Shown here piece by piece: positions 1 to 12,193 of a DNA stretch of 64,000 nt. A program made the translations under genes and the position numbers. Origin of the DNA: Sphagnum magellanicum (Eukaryota > Streptophyta > Sphagnopsida > Sphagnales > Sphagnaceae); assembly GCA_021904315.1 (NCBI GenBank), contig CM038908.1, forward strand, positions 13,536,501-13,600,500, written 5' to 3'. Within the stretch, counting starts at the first letter, position 1. Every line of letters starts with the position of its first letter. The notes under the pieces were generated by a model. That model was not told the origin of the DNA, made no database searches, and saw only the letters and a list, made by a program, of their open reading frames with translations.

Positions 1-199
1 TTTGCCATTATGTTTAGCCTATTTTTGCAATATGTTGTGATTTCAAAATAATTATCACCCCTTACCTTTTTAGGGGGCCTCATTAACATGTTTAGAAATT
101 ATAGTGGAAGTGATCAACTGCATCCTTGATATCCATTGAAGCACAAGTAGATATGAATTTCATTCTTGCACATTTTTCAATTTATATTTATGTCATAAC
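1..199. other. AT-rich sequence with no recognised feature
   Basis: No reading frame, RNA gene or repeat boundary could be supported here. It may be part of the LTR relic that begins near 200, but the homology fades. Confidence 0.4.
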
Positions 200-1090
200 A
201 TGGACTCATGACCAAAGTTGGGGCAAGTAAAAGGAAATGAACAAGAACAATCTATGGCAATAAATAGGCCTAAAAATTAGGGGAGTGAAAAGGAAACATT
301 TTCAAGATTCTTGAAATGAATTCCCATTTTGGAAGTTGAGTTTCGAAATGTCTCAAATTTTTTGGATAGAAGTACTTGGGGTAAACCTTATGTAAATTAA
401 AGTTTTGTATACCATTGGAAAACTTTCAAAATGTGAAATGAGTTTGCATTTTCTATTTAATGTTAGGAGTTAAAAGTTATTGGCCAAAAGAAAGGTTAGA
501 AGTCAAATTAGCAATTTGATTCTTAATCTCTAATATCTAGTAAACAAGGTTCAAATGACATTTAATGAAAACATGTGACATGGAGTTGAAAAGATCTCAT
601 TGAGATCTACAAATTTTAGTTGGAAGTTATAAAATCAAATCTCATAGGAAAAATTTATGAACATGCAAAATTCCAACATTCATAATTTGAGAATTTGGAA
701 CGATCATTTGGGAATAATGGGACAAAAAGTCATTTCAATTTAGTCCTCATGATGAGGTCCAAAGTATATTATAGGGAGGAAGGTGAAAGCCTTTTCCCAA
801 GTATAGCCCATGTGAATATATTGAATCCAAAACAAGATCGCAACCCGAAGTTGGCTTCATAATTTCCATTAACCACCTACATTGTTTAGCTTGTGGAGAA
901 ATGTACATGAGGTGTTTATGAACTTGTCACATCATATTATTCCCCATCCTAGAACCTTTACACACCCCTCCTTCCATAGTGTATGGGGTTAGGAGCTTGC
1001 CCCAAATTAGTTTTCCTTGTACCTTTTTTCTATTGTTGCCTTACAAAGGTTCATCCCCCAAAGCCTTGGGAAGAATTAAAGGTGCATCAA
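200..1090 (+). mobile_element. Old LTR relic, same family as the young solo LTR at 11357-12193
   Basis: Read by eye against 11357-12193, this stretch follows the same order of motifs. These include 'ccattggaaa', a block ending 'ggccaaaagaaaggttagaa', 'agtcaaattagcaatttgat', 'ttgaaaagatctca' and a late 'tggggttaggagc' block. Nearly every place where the young copy has CpG shows TG or CA here, as expected from long methylation-driven decay. No internal retroelement genes flank it, so it is probably a solo LTR. The ends and target duplication could not be placed. It is a fossil, much older than its relative. Confidence 0.6.
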
Positions 1091-1605
1091 TTTGAGTTGT
1101 TCATTCAACCGTAATTTCAAATTTTTGCTCTTATTTCTTGTTTTCCCTCCTTTTCCTTTCATTTTATTCTCATAGGTTTTTACCATTCCCTTGTCCATTT
1201 ATTTCTTCTACAAGATTGTATTCATCATAATTCACAACATGTGACTATAAATAATTTTTTTGTAACAACTTTTTTTTCCTTGGTTTGTTTTGCAAGCAAA
1301 TGTGGCAATGACAACAAGGTGTAGAAACATTGATTTTTGGGTGAGATTTGGGGAGGGTTAATTTGTAGTTGTGAACTCAAATCATATAATTAGGTTGACT
1401 ATAGGTTCTTCAAGTTTTCAAGCCCATCTTTTGTTACCGTAAGACTTTGAAACATGTCCACAAAATATCAATGTTCAAATTTTAATTTTACATCAACCTA
1501 ATAAGTTGGTCATTTATGATTGCCATGTAGTGAATTGTTTTTGTTATTTTAAATGGTTTTGGAACAATAAATTGTTCCTCCCATCGTTGATTATGATGTG
1601 TAAGT

Positions 1606-3740
1606 AAGTTGTGAAGCAATTTTCTATCCCTCTACTCCTAGTTCTATGAGGTGATTATACTCGGAGGTACACATGCTACTAGTGAAGGAAAAATGCACAG
1701 TGTGTCTTTAAATGTTAAGTTGTATTTGTAATTGAAACCAAATAATTTGCCTCCTATGCATCATTAATGATTTGGAATTGGTAAATATATTTTTAAAGTT
1801 CAAACACTCCAAGTCTTAGAATTTTATGTTAAATTGCCACCCACTAAAACCATTTTTTAAGGATTCGACACCATGTTCAACTTGATAGCAATCACTTAAA
1901 ATATTGTTCCCATCACATACATTATCCAAATCTAGATTGCCTTAGTTCATTGGAAAGCTAGCTACAAGGTGCATCTACTTACCAAATTCCAAGTTTTGCA
2001 ACCAAATCAGTAAAAAGTTGTGCTACAAAAACCCGAGAGGTCTCATGAAATTTTTCTAAATTTCAAGCTCCCAAATCTATCCCTACTCACTTCCATTCTT
2101 TCAAAAGTACCACTATCATCCAATCTATTTTCCCTTTTTCCACCATCTAGTAAAATTAATCATTCTTCTCCTTCCAAAGAAAGTTATAGGAACAAGTTTT
2201 CCCAAAATTCAAATCAAAAGTTATGTCCGGAAAAATAAGCCCCAAATGATTGAAATTCGTTTTTTAAAGAGAAGGAAAAGGAAGGAGGTGAAAAAAGGCC
2301 CTAACTCAATGGCCTATGGAAGGTTCCAATGCTTGGTGGCCTTTGAAAGGTTTTAATGTTTGGTGGCCTTTAAAAGGTTCCAATGCTTAGTGGCCAATGG
2401 AGGGTTCCAATGCTTGGTGGCTTTTGAAAACTTCCAATGTTTGGTGGTCTTTGAAAGGAAAAGGAGAAGCATCTTTTTCACATCTTCTCACTTTCCCCCT
2501 AACAAATTTTACTTAAACCTTTTTTTCTCCCATTGATCTTAAGGTTTTATTTTACCATGGTTTTAAACCATTACTTTACGACTATTCTTCTTTTCCTTGA
2601 CCTATAAATTACAACCATGCATCTTGATATATCAAGTCTTCCACACATTCATTATCGACTTGATTTTGATTGAAGATTTTTTTCTTCCTTTCCTTGAATT
2701 CATGGCGTCACGCACGACCACTTTTTATGGGCTTCAAACTACACAAGTGAATGAAGAGCTACCTCCGGAGTCATCCCTAGATTTAACATTGATGCAACAT
2801 TCTCGTGGCGAAGATCCCAAACTGTGAGATGTGCCTTTGTTTTGAAGTTGAACCCTTTCAAACTTCGTATTATCGCATTTTTCCAAACTTTGCTACTTTA
2901 GTGATTTTGTTGCAAATTAACCTTGTTTCTGGTGATGGCCTTAAAATTATCTACAAAGTTTTTTATGAAATTGAAGACACTTCCATCTTTGCATGGTCTT
3001 TAATTCCCAACGTTGGACACGATCATTGGTTATGTAGTTCGATTTGTCGATTGCCTCTTCTAATATCAAGGTGGATTACTTAGTGGACACCATTCGACAC
3101 ATCCTAGATTTCCTACAATTATGAACTATCACTATGGCATAATCTAAGATTCAACATGTAATTACAATTCTTCATTGAGTTTATCCATAACTTGAATGAA
3201 CGCTTCATTCATCATGAAATCCATGTTGCCATTATCACCCTATCACATTATTTATTTTAATCATTATGTTGTTTTGAATTAATTTTACATTTACAATGTT
3301 TGAAGATTGTTTTATTTCCATTGGACTTTTCATTAACACCCCATCAAATGTTTCACGAATCTCAAACATCCTCGCTTACACGACTACCCACTAAAAATCA
3401 AAACAAGGCCAATGTTTTGTCAAACATTACAAATTTTGGTGTCTGATTTTAACGCCAACCCTCTAGAGATTTCTCACCCTTAATCACGCAACTGAGGTTC
3501 TAAAATTATGATTATTAACTTTTGTTGAAAAAAAGAATTAACCTTGCACCTTATTCATCCAATATCGAATTTCGAAACCCCCCCCCCCCCATGTAACCAT
3601 GCACACTTATCATTTTTTATTCTAACATGAAGTTACTAAAAACCTCTAATAACCTTATCACACCCGAATATCCCTAATGTAATCCTTAAAAATTGAGACT
3701 ATTACACATGGTTGTGTTGGTATGGCTTACACAAGTTAAT
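1606..3740 (+). mobile_element. Repeat family A, copy 1 (large LTR-like or non-autonomous element)
   Basis: This is a 2.1 kb unit found again in reverse orientation at 8468-10842. The match starts at 'tgtccctctactcc'-like sequence and ends near 'catggttgtgttggtatgg'. It includes a tandem GGTGGCC block, a decayed frame around 2597-3083 and a terminal section after 3400. The frame carries similar peptides in both copies, for example SSLDLTLMQH here and SSLDFTLTQH there. No reverse transcriptase, integrase or transposase is visible, so the class is uncertain: a long solo LTR or a non-autonomous derivative. This copy is AT-shifted compared with the other and probably older. It is broken. Confidence 0.6.
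2314..2458 (+). repeat. Tandem repeat, about 26-30 bp unit, 5-6 copies
   Basis: The unit resembles 'ttccaatgcttggtggcctt' followed by 'tgaaagg' and recurs with small changes. The sister element copy carries the same motif in reverse near 9720-9800 ('ggccaccaagc') with about three units. The array is therefore part of the element, and its copy number differs between insertions. Confidence 0.8.
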
Positions 3741-4830
3741 ATTGGTTCATTTTTGGTGTCATAAAGATGATTTTTATTAGGTGCATTATGTTTAAAGGTT
3801 TATGATGAACACAACTTAAACTTTTTAAAAATTCAATTGGGAAATGGTTTTGAATTAATAATTTGATTATGAAACATCTTTTTAATATTTAAAAATAATA
3901 ATTAATGCACTCGTTATAGTGGACTTTTGAAAGTATAGAAATATATATGATTGGTTGCTTGTAAAAAAATTCAAGAATTGATATATCAAGTTTCATTCCA
4001 AATTATTTTTAACAACTAAATATGTACATTGAAAAATGAAATAGGGTGCATTTTTTATATTAGGAAAAAAATCCCCCATTTGTGGTGAATATTTATAAGT
4101 AGTGGATTAGTTTATTAAGGTGATGTGGCATAACATGATTAGTCATTTAGGAAATTTTATTGATATCATGATTTATAAGTCATTGTAATTTTTTATTAAA
4201 ATCCTTATGGCCCAAAAAAATAAATCTTAATATGTATATAGGTTTTTTAAAGAACATTCCAATAAATATTTCATTTTCAAATCATTTCAAGACTTTTTAA
4301 AAGTCTTTTATGCAATAAAAACACTAGTTATAGACACATTCCTTTGTTTTTGCATAGCCCATATTTTTCTTGTCATCATTTTTTATTTTATATTGTCACA
4401 AATTAATACGTGATGCATATATGTGAGTGAAAATTAAGTTTTATAAGATTCTATCAATTTTGAAGCCATATGCTTATGAAATGGTTCTTGAAAGCGATAA
4501 TGGACCCAATAATGAATTCATACTCAAAAAACCTTATACAAGAAAACCTTAACTAATATTTAGTTATGAACTTTTGAAAGGTAAAAATTGGACCTTATTT
4601 TCATAAGTCCTTTTCAAGTGGATTTTTTTTTCAAAATATTTTTACTAGAATTAGTATTTATTTTTTCATTTTTTCATTTTTTCCCTAATTTTTATATCAT
4701 TTTTTAAACACCTAAATTAATTTTTAAAAATTTCATGTGGACTTCATGGGATTTTCTTTTAGGACTTTCAATCCATTGTAAAAGATGACATCAACATCTT
4801 TTGATGTAGGTTTTGACTTAAGTTTGGGAA
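3741..4830 (+). repeat. Dispersed AT-rich repeat family E, copy 1
   Basis: This stretch shares ordered blocks with 12870-13400 and 40370-40990. The blocks include a 'tttgattatgaaa' segment, a 'ggacttttgaa' segment, and a later 'gaccttattttcataagtcc' segment. No coding potential is evident. The class is unknown; it may be LTR or non-coding interior of a decayed retroelement. Confidence 0.5.
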
Positions 4831-5334
4831 CGTTCATAGGTGGGTGAAGATTTAATACTTAAAAATCACAGTAATAACATTTTAAAAAGTAACAACCATG
4901 TCCATTTGAACAATTTTTATGAACTTATATAACAATTATGTGAAGTGTTGTATTTGTTAGAAATGAACTATGTTCTACATAATGCATACACCTTAATCAA
5001 CTCCATCATCCAACATGTAATCCTGGGGTTCATCTAAGTACCACATACATGATGACAGAGGCACAATTTGATATGAATATCATCGGCAACTTGTAGTACA
5101 ACTATTCAAACTACATAAATGTATATTTAGATGTTCCATTGAGAAGCATACAATCATCTTCTCCATCTCAGCACATAAGTCATAATCTCATAGTAGAACA
5201 ATATACAAACTTTGAATTGTCTTGGTGGTCTTTTTTAAGTTTTTCTTTGTCATTGGTCGAAGAACTATTATAGTGTTTTAATATGACGAGGTGTATTGTT
5301 TAATCAATTCATTCATCGTAGATAATTTCATGTA
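4831..5334. other. AT-rich sequence with no recognised gene
   Basis: There are no long frames, RNA motifs or terminal repeats. The composition resembles the surrounding decayed repeat DNA. Confidence 0.4.
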
Positions 5335-5755
5335 CAATGGCCTTAATAGTCATGATTAGTGATCATTGTTGTTGCACTTAAACCCTAATCCCTAGTGGCC
5401 ATAGGCATCTATTTTTCCCTTTCATGGCATTGACTCCAAATTTAGTATGAATTTTTTTAATTTTTGGGTTCTTTTGTGTTTGAGGTGACATATTTTTAAA
5501 CAATGTTCTGATCAGAAAAAAATGTGTGTATATTCTTAAATAGTCATGGTCAACGATCTTTTTGTTGCATCTTTAATGGCCATTTAAGTGTTTTTTTTCT
5601 TTCGTGGCATAACATGGTAGTAAGGAATTTGTTTATTGTAAACATTTGTGTGTGTATATTCTTGGATATTAGCTATTGATAATCTCTTTTTTGGACCTTA
5701 ACCCTAATCTTTGGTGGCCAACATGTGTTTATTTTTTTCTTTCATGGCAAAGAAC
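5335..5755 (+). repeat. Three-copy degenerate tandem repeat, 80-190 bp units
   Basis: Three successive blocks share the order: a short atgat/attgat start, 'tttttgttgca'-like text, 'aaccctaatc', a 'ggccat' or 'ggccaacatgtg' stretch, and an end in 'ctttcatggca'. The block ends fall near 5430, 5611 and 5750. No protein is encoded. Confidence 0.6.
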
Positions 5756-6111
5756 TGCCAAACATGATTAATGATTTTATTATAATATGAATAACAACTT
5801 TGGATCCATAGATATTATTGCAATTGATGAATTGGCATTGTGCTTAGTTATTTTAATTTAGTAAATAATTTTTTTGTTTCTCATGAATAGGAGCATTGAC
5901 TTCCAAATTTGATAATGAATAATCTATAATTTTCACTCGGTGGGCACCAAGCAAAATACTCAAGAATATATTGCCTAAGACTAATGTTGAACAGACTAAA
6001 GGAAATGAGGGGTCCTACTTCTATTTATACCTTTTTGGGGACCTAGCTCAATGATGTTTCTAAGTAGGCTTCAATGTGTGCATCAAGTAAAAAAACTTTT
6101 TGAAAACCTTC

Positions 6112-6400
6112 ATAACTCACAGTCAACTATGAGTCAACTAAGACTTAATTAAAAGTTAACTAAAACTTAATTAAGAATCAATTCAAAGTTAGCTAAAGTT
6201 AATTAGGACTTAACTATGAATTAATTAAAAGTTAAGTTTGAGTTAATTGGGACTTAACTAGAAGTTGACTAAGAATTAACTAGGAGTCAATTCAAGCTTA
6301 GCTAGAACTTAATTAAGACTTAACTAGAGTGAACATAAAGTTAATTAGAAGTGAACTAAAACTTAACTGAGAACGAACTAAAACTAAACTAAAAGTTAAA
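6112..6400 (+). repeat. Degenerate minisatellite of 'acttaactaaaagttaac' type units
   Basis: About 290 bp are built from 10-13 bp words alternating 'aagttaacta', 'gacttaatta' and 'gagtcaac'. The words are related by inversion as well as by direct repetition (ttaa and ctag cores), so the tract could fold extensively. It ends abruptly at 'taaatacatg'. Nothing suggests a gene. Confidence 0.8.
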
Positions 6401-7689
6401 TACATGAATGAACATTCAAATGAATCAACTCCATGGCATTGATATTCATGACACGTGGCATGATCACATGTATGTACATTGTACATTAATTGCAACATAG
6501 TTGTTTATTTTAGTGGCACATTTAAACCAATTATAAAGTAGTTGCTACATGCAACTACAATGCAACTCCTTAAAAAATCAAACATGGTTGATTACATATG
6601 TATGTATGATGTGTATAGATTATCATATAGAAGACCCATTTTCAACTCGCTTGCAACTATAATATAACTAATTGAATTTCTAATGTGGTAATTTATTTGT
6701 TAATACCCTATATTTCAACGGGGATAGTTGCACAATAATTATATATGAATTTTTTCTTTAGTTTTAATTGCAGGGTAATGTGGTTTTGATGGATGTGATT
6801 TTTCATAGTGGTTAGTCAAAAACATCATTTACCTTTGTGACTAAAAATTTAATATCCCATGATTATGACATGGCCATGTGATAATAAGATGTTTTGACTA
6901 TAGTCAACATCATAATTCATGGGTGTAACAAAACATAATACATACAACTATGGGGTCCAGGCATGGTAAATTAGACCACAAATGTTCCTTGTAACATAAA
7001 TGAAAAGTAGCCATCAAGTATTTGCTTTGATATATTGAACTTCAAAATATTATCTAGTTCAATAATTTAATTCGAATATTTTTTTCAATTTTGTTAAAAG
7101 TTTAATTAAAGATTACATGTTTAAAATAGGTTTAAACATATTCATGGAAATTCAAACAAAGCTCACAATCTACTTTATAGCCTTTAAGTAGGTTGTAACT
7201 AGATGAAATATTACATTTAAATTTTTTTTTGAATTATTGGGGTCCTAAAATGTACTTGTGGTTTTTCATGTTTTTCAGATTCTAATCATAATATATCTAG
7301 CTTGTAAGGTAAAAGTAGGTTTGAAAAAATATTTTCCATTCAATTTCAAACGTACTTGTTAACTAATTTTATTGTAGTAAATTCTTCAAATATTATATTC
7401 AACTTACCATAAACCCAATGGAAACATAAATATTTTCAAAATGAAAAATAAAAAAATTTTAAATCTATTTTCTTTGTGTTTATGTTAAATTTTGTTATAT
7501 TTTAAAATGAGATTGACTAAAGTGCCATTTTGGACAAGTCGATTTAGACCCAACCATTTTGATTGGGTCTTTTTGGTTGGTCTTTTTGACTAGGTTGTTT
7601 TTACCAAAGTTTTTTACTAAACCACAATGACAATAATATAATAGGACAACAACCAAAAATATATATTATTAAAATTATTTATTTAAAAT
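6401..7689. other. AT-rich intergenic DNA, no gene recognised
   Basis: Words such as 'gttgctacatgcaactacaatg' in shortened form near 6540-6570 recall the subterminal repeats of the CACTA element at 35-38 kb, but no termini were found. No coding frame is convincing. Confidence 0.4.
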
Positions 7690-8467
7690 TAATATGAAAA
7701 CATTAATTAATTGATTACCCTACCCTACCTCACCCTACCTTACCTACCTACCTATTTGATTAATAAACCATTAAATAAATGCCAAAAAATATTTATTTAT
7801 TTACCTACCAACCTTATGTCCTAGGTTTAAGCTAGGCCACTTAGCTTAACCACCAAAGCTAGACCAAGTGACTCAGGCTAAACCAAGTAGCCTAGTCTAG
7901 GTGGTTTAATAGGCTTTGCAACCTAGGCTACCTAATTAAGTCACCTAAGTAGCCTAGGTAGCCTAGATAGCTTAACGTTACTAATGTGGGGACTTGAATT
8001 CTTCATTTCCACATTTAGAAATCAAGTCCTTAACCATTGCACCACCACCCCATAAGGTGATGTTTTTTGGACAACATATTGTAATGAACATGATTTTGGA
8101 CCAACATATTGTAATCAACTTCCATGAATTTTTTTTCAACATATTGTATTAAATTAACTTGAATCTTTTTACATTATATACATAAATAGGGAGGTTATAG
8201 GTAGCTTAACTTAGGTAGGTGAAAAGTACATATTAATAAATGCATGTACTTAAATAACATGTAGGTTATAATCTATTAAGCCTTAAACCCTAAACCCTAA
8301 ACCTTAAGTCTATGCTTATTCCTACCTACGTTTATGATATTTAGTAAGCTATGTAGGTACCTACTAACCTATAATTAATAAATTTAACCTAAGCATATTA
8401 AATAGGTATCTTAACCTATTAAATAGGTCTAGGTTTAAATTACCCACCTAATATTAGGCTAGGCTAG
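7690..8467. repeat. CCTAGG/ACCTA-rich low-complexity tract, left part
   Basis: This is degenerate arrays of 'cctacc', 'cctaggt', 'agcctagg' and 'taggctaggct' words. The same text resumes at 10843-11351 and again at 12199-12330, showing one original tract split by two later insertions. A two-unit plant-telomere-like 'ccctaaa' motif sits at about 8288-8303. The tract probably arose by slippage from a tetra- or pentanucleotide. It has no coding potential. Confidence 0.75.
7986..8053 (-). mobile_element. tRNA-derived SINE head (relic)
   Basis: Read on the minus strand this is a tRNA-like 68-bp block. It has a box A-like 'tgcaatggttaagg' near its start (8028-8041) and a box B-like 'gaattcaagtcc' (7990-8001) about 30 bp further on. 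The spacing and words match the 5' head of plant tRNA-related SINEs. A cloverleaf is not obvious, so a functional tRNA is unlikely. The body and poly-T/A tail were not delimited. Confidence 0.5.
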
Positions 8468-10842
8468 GCTATGTGAGCCATATTGACACAACCATGTGCG
8501 GTAGTCTCAGTTTTTAAGAATTACATCAGGGTTATTTGAATGGGGTAAGGTTATTAAGGACTTTTAGCGACTTCATAGGGAATGATGAGTGTGCATGGTG
8601 CGAAGGGGGTTATTTTCTTTTCTGAAATGCGTTATTGGTGATTAAGGAGTTGATTAGTTCTTTTTTTCAACAAAGGCTAATAACCGTAGTTTTAGAAACT
8701 TTGTTGCATAATTAGGGGTGAGAAATCTCTAGAAGGTTGGGGGTAGAAGTAGACACCAAAATTTACGGTGTTCAACACAACATTAGTCTTGTTATGGTAT
8801 TTAGAAAGTAGCAAGGATGTTAAAAATTCTTAAAGTAATTGAAGGGATGTTGATGAAAGATTTAATAAAGGTAAAATAATCTTCAAGCCGTTGAACATAA
8901 GGTTAATTCAAGGCAACTCAACAATTAAATAAATAGTATGATAATGTGCTAATGGCAATAGGAATCTGATGATAATTGAAACATTTATTTATAATAGGGA
9001 TAAGTTCAGCAAGGAGCTACAAGTACATGTAGAATCCTAAGTTATGCCTTAGTGATAGTTCACAACTGCAAGAAATCTAAGATGCGCCGGATGGTGCGAA
9101 CTAGTAGTCCACCTTGCTATTGGGAGGCAGTCGATGAATTGGACCGCGCAACCAACAATAGTGACCAACACCGGGAACTGAAGACCATGCGAAGATAGAA
9201 GTATCTTAAGTTTCGTAACAACCTTCACAAATAGTCTCGGGTTCGTCACTAGAAGCGGGGTCAATTTGCAACAAGATCACCAGGGTGCGAGAGTTCGAAA
9301 AAATACGATAGTACCAAGGTCGAGGAGGTTCGACTTCAAGACAAGCACGCACTTTTCGAGGTTTGGGTTCTTCATCGCGAGGATGTTGTGTTAGGGTAAA
9401 ATCTAGAGACGATTTCAGAGGCGGTTCTTCATTCGCTTGTGCGGCTTGCGACCCGTAAGATGTGACCATGCTCGACGCCATAATTTCAAGCAAAGGAAAA
9501 AAGGTTAAATCTTCAATCGAAATCAAATTTACAATGGAGGTGTGAAGGACTTGTTACGTTGAGGTGCGCAATCGTAATTTATAGTTTGAAGAAGAGGAAA
9601 GAAAGGCTGGAGTAACGGCTTAGGACCATGGTAAAGTAAAATCGTGAGTTCAAAGGGAAAAATTGAGGGTGTAAGTAAAGTTATTGGGGGAAAATGGAAG
9701 AGGTGAAAAGGTGTTTTTCCTTCACCTTCCAATGGCCACCAAGCTTGGAACATTCCAATGGCCACCAAGCATGGAACCTTCCATTGGCCACCAAGCTTTG
9801 GATCCACCTTCACCTCCCTTCTCCTTCTCTTTAAAAGGCGGACTCGGATCATGGGGAGCTCTCTCTTGCCTCGGAGATAATTTTCATGCAATCTTGAATA
9901 CTTGTTTTCCCCAAGGTTCTTGAAGAGGCAAATAATGATTAGTCTTAGTAGAGGAAAGAAGGAAGGAAAGTAGAATTAAGATCTTGTAATAATTTTGAAG
10001 GGATGAGGGGGTAGTGATAGTGTTGGAAGGTAGGAACTTTAGAGAAACCTTACAAACCCTCTCGGGTTTCATAGCATAACTTTTCTCTAGTTTAGCTGCA
10101 GATCTTGAGATTTGGTAGCAAGTTGCGTCTTGTAGTTAGCTTTCCAAAGAGCTAAAGCAAGTTGGATTTGAATAAGGTATGTTTTAAAAATGAGGTTTTT
10201 AGTGACTAGGGGTCTGCAGTCAAGTTGAACCGACTACCTTCACAAAAACCCTCTCGGGTTTGGTAGTATAACTCCTTACTGGTTTAGTTGCAGAGCCTAT
10301 GATTTGGTAGTAAGATGCGCCTTGTTGTTAGTTTTCTAGAAAGCTATGGAAAGCTGGATTTGAATGACGTATGTGTGAGAAACAACGTTTTAAGTGACTA
10401 ATGGTCTGCAGCAAGGTTGAATTATCACCTTTGTAAAACCCTTTTGGGTTTTGTAACATAACTTCTTGCTGGTTTAGCTGCAGAGCCTAGGATTTGTTAG
10501 CTTTCCAAAAAGCTATGGCAAGCCGGATTTGAATGACATATGTGTGAGAAACAACATTTCAAGTGGCATCTTGTTTCCAAAGTTGAGTCCTTAAACATTG
10601 GTTTAATTGAATGGTAATTTGACATGAAGGCCTAGGATGTGTAGTGTGGGAACTTGAAAATATATATCCATCAATTTTAATCATAAATGATGCATAGAAG
10701 GTGGGCTATTTAATTTCAACTACAAACACAATCTAACATCTAGAATTACACTTGTATTTTTCCTTCATTAGTAGCATTTGTGCTTTCAAGCATAGTCACC
10801 TTGTAGAACCGGGAGTAGAGGGACAGAAAGTCACCTCATAGG
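8468..10842 (-). mobile_element. Repeat family A, copy 2 (reverse orientation)
   Basis: This is the reverse-strand sister of 1606-3740, about 2.4 kb, and it retains more CpG and GC. It shares the terminal section (8470-8760), the decayed frame (about 9049-9526, minus), the 'ggccaccaagc' array and the start block near 10840. It differs by having three copies of a 190-bp subrepeat (10045-10575) where copy 1 has one. Both flanks are CCTAGG-rich tract, so it inserted into that tract. No replication genes are visible. It is broken. Confidence 0.65.
10045..10575 (-). repeat. Three-copy tandem subrepeat (about 150-195 bp) inside repeat A copy 2
   Basis: Three successive blocks each start with 'aaaccctctcgggttt' or a close variant. 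Each then runs through 'ggtttagctgcag', 'gatttg', 'gttagctttcc', 'gctatgg' and 'ttgaatgac'. Block starts are near 10050, 10240 and 10432. The equivalent place in copy 1 (about 1930-2045) has a single block. Confidence 0.8.
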
Positions 10843-11351
10843 CTACCTACCTAGTGGCCTAAGTGGCCTAACCTATGTTAATTACATACCTACCTAATAG
10901 GCCTAGGTGCCTAAGTTAAGCTACATACCACCTAATAGGCTTAGGTTAGGCTAACCTAAGCTACCTAGGCTATGTACATGCTTAAGTAGCTTAGGTTAAG
11001 CTACCTACTTTGTAGGCCTAGGTGGTATAGACTAGGTTACATATGTACCTAGTAGGCCTAAGTGGCCTAAGTTAAACTACCTACCTTGTAGACCTAGGTG
11101 GCTTATGCTATGTAGGTAACTATTAAGTAAACTTCAATAACCTAGGTTAGGCTACCTTATACTTAGTAGGCCTAGGTGGCTTATGTTATTTACTTAATAA
11201 GTCTAAGCTACGTACCTATAGTAAGCCTAAACTAATAGGCTACCTACATGGCTAATAGGTTTATCTAGTAAGCTTAGATCACCTAGGATAGAAAGTTTAC
11301 ACTATTTAGTTATAGGCTATTTAGTAATCCTAGGTTACATCCTAAATAACC
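10843..11351. repeat. CCTAGG/ACCTA-rich tract, middle part
   Basis: This continues the low-complexity tract seen at 7690-8467, with words such as 'cctaagtggcctaa', 'taggcctaggtgg' and 'ggttaggctacct'. Degenerate units of roughly 30-60 bp recur ('taggcctaggtggc', 'taagctacctac'). It lies between two insertions. Confidence 0.75.
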
Positions 11352-11356
11352 TACTA
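11352..11356 (+). repeat. Target-site duplication TACTA (left copy)
   Basis: TACTA directly precedes the TG of the solo LTR. The identical TACTA at 12194-12198 follows its CA. A 5-bp duplication is the usual footprint of LTR-retrotransposon integrase. Confidence 0.85.
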
Positions 11357-12193
11357 TGTCGCAACCCCACTTTGGCCAAGTGTGGGGGTGAAGCCCAACA
11401 CTTGGAAAAGTGGGAGGTTGGGAGTCTTCCGGGACTCCTGAATGTTCAGAGCTCGACAGCAAGGGGCAAAACACCTCGCATTGGGGTGTTCTTGGTGTCA
11501 TTGGAAAGGTCTTGAAACGTAGATATCGAAAATGCCCTCGCATTGGCAATTCGAACATCTACAGCCCAAGTTATGGGCAAAAGAAGGGCCGGGAGTCAAA
11601 TTGGCAATTTGACTCCCGACCACTAAAAGTCGGGAATCGACCTCTTCCCGACGTCCGATTTGAGCGTGCGACATGGCGTTGGAAAGATCTCGACGAGCGC
11701 TACAACTTTTCTTCAGACCTCGTCGCGATCGGAGGTCAGGGCGAGAAGATATGACCTCCCAAAGTCCCGGGACTCCAACCGGGACGATTTCGGGACAATT
11801 TCGGGACTCCAACTTGGGAGTCCCGGGAATTTGTGCCATTTGGATGTAGCCTCGGTGGCGAGCTGCAGAGAATACTATATGGGGGAAGGTGGTGGCTTCC
11901 CCCGAGTCCGGGCCGTGGTGAGTCTTGTGTGTCCAAGTGCCCGTGGCAAGTCCCAACACCAAAGGGTGTCCCGAATGCTAAACTAACCTCGTGGGGTTGG
12001 TTTTTTTTTTTGGATGCAGAATCACACAAGCTAAGCTAGTCCCTCTTCCTAGTCTAATCCCGGGGCTCCCAACTCGACCCTCTACCCCTTTCTAGAGTTG
12101 GAAGCCGGGAGCGTGCTACCAAGTTCAACTTTCCGCAACTTGACTTTGTGAAACCCTCAAGTGTGTTTCACCCCGTGACTTGGGAGCGCGTCA
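11357..12193 (+). mobile_element. Young solo LTR (837 bp)
   Basis: This is a GC-rich island in AT-rich surroundings. It starts TGTCGCAACC, ends GAGCGCGTCA, and has perfect 5-bp flanking duplications (TACTA). No internal retroelement genes accompany it, so it is a solo LTR left after recombination between the two LTRs of a full element. The many open frames on both strands inside it are by-products of its GC content. It retains many CpG sites, so it is much younger than the related relic at 200-1090. The orientation is inferred from that relic and is not certain. Confidence 0.88.

Noticed and set aside
8283-8307. Plant telomere-like 'ccctaaaccctaaa'
   Set aside because: Only two perfect units within a similar low-complexity tract; not a meaningful interstitial telomere.
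11310-12039. Six overlapping frames on both strands
   Set aside because: They lie inside the young solo LTR, whose high GC content removes stop codons. There is no family resemblance.
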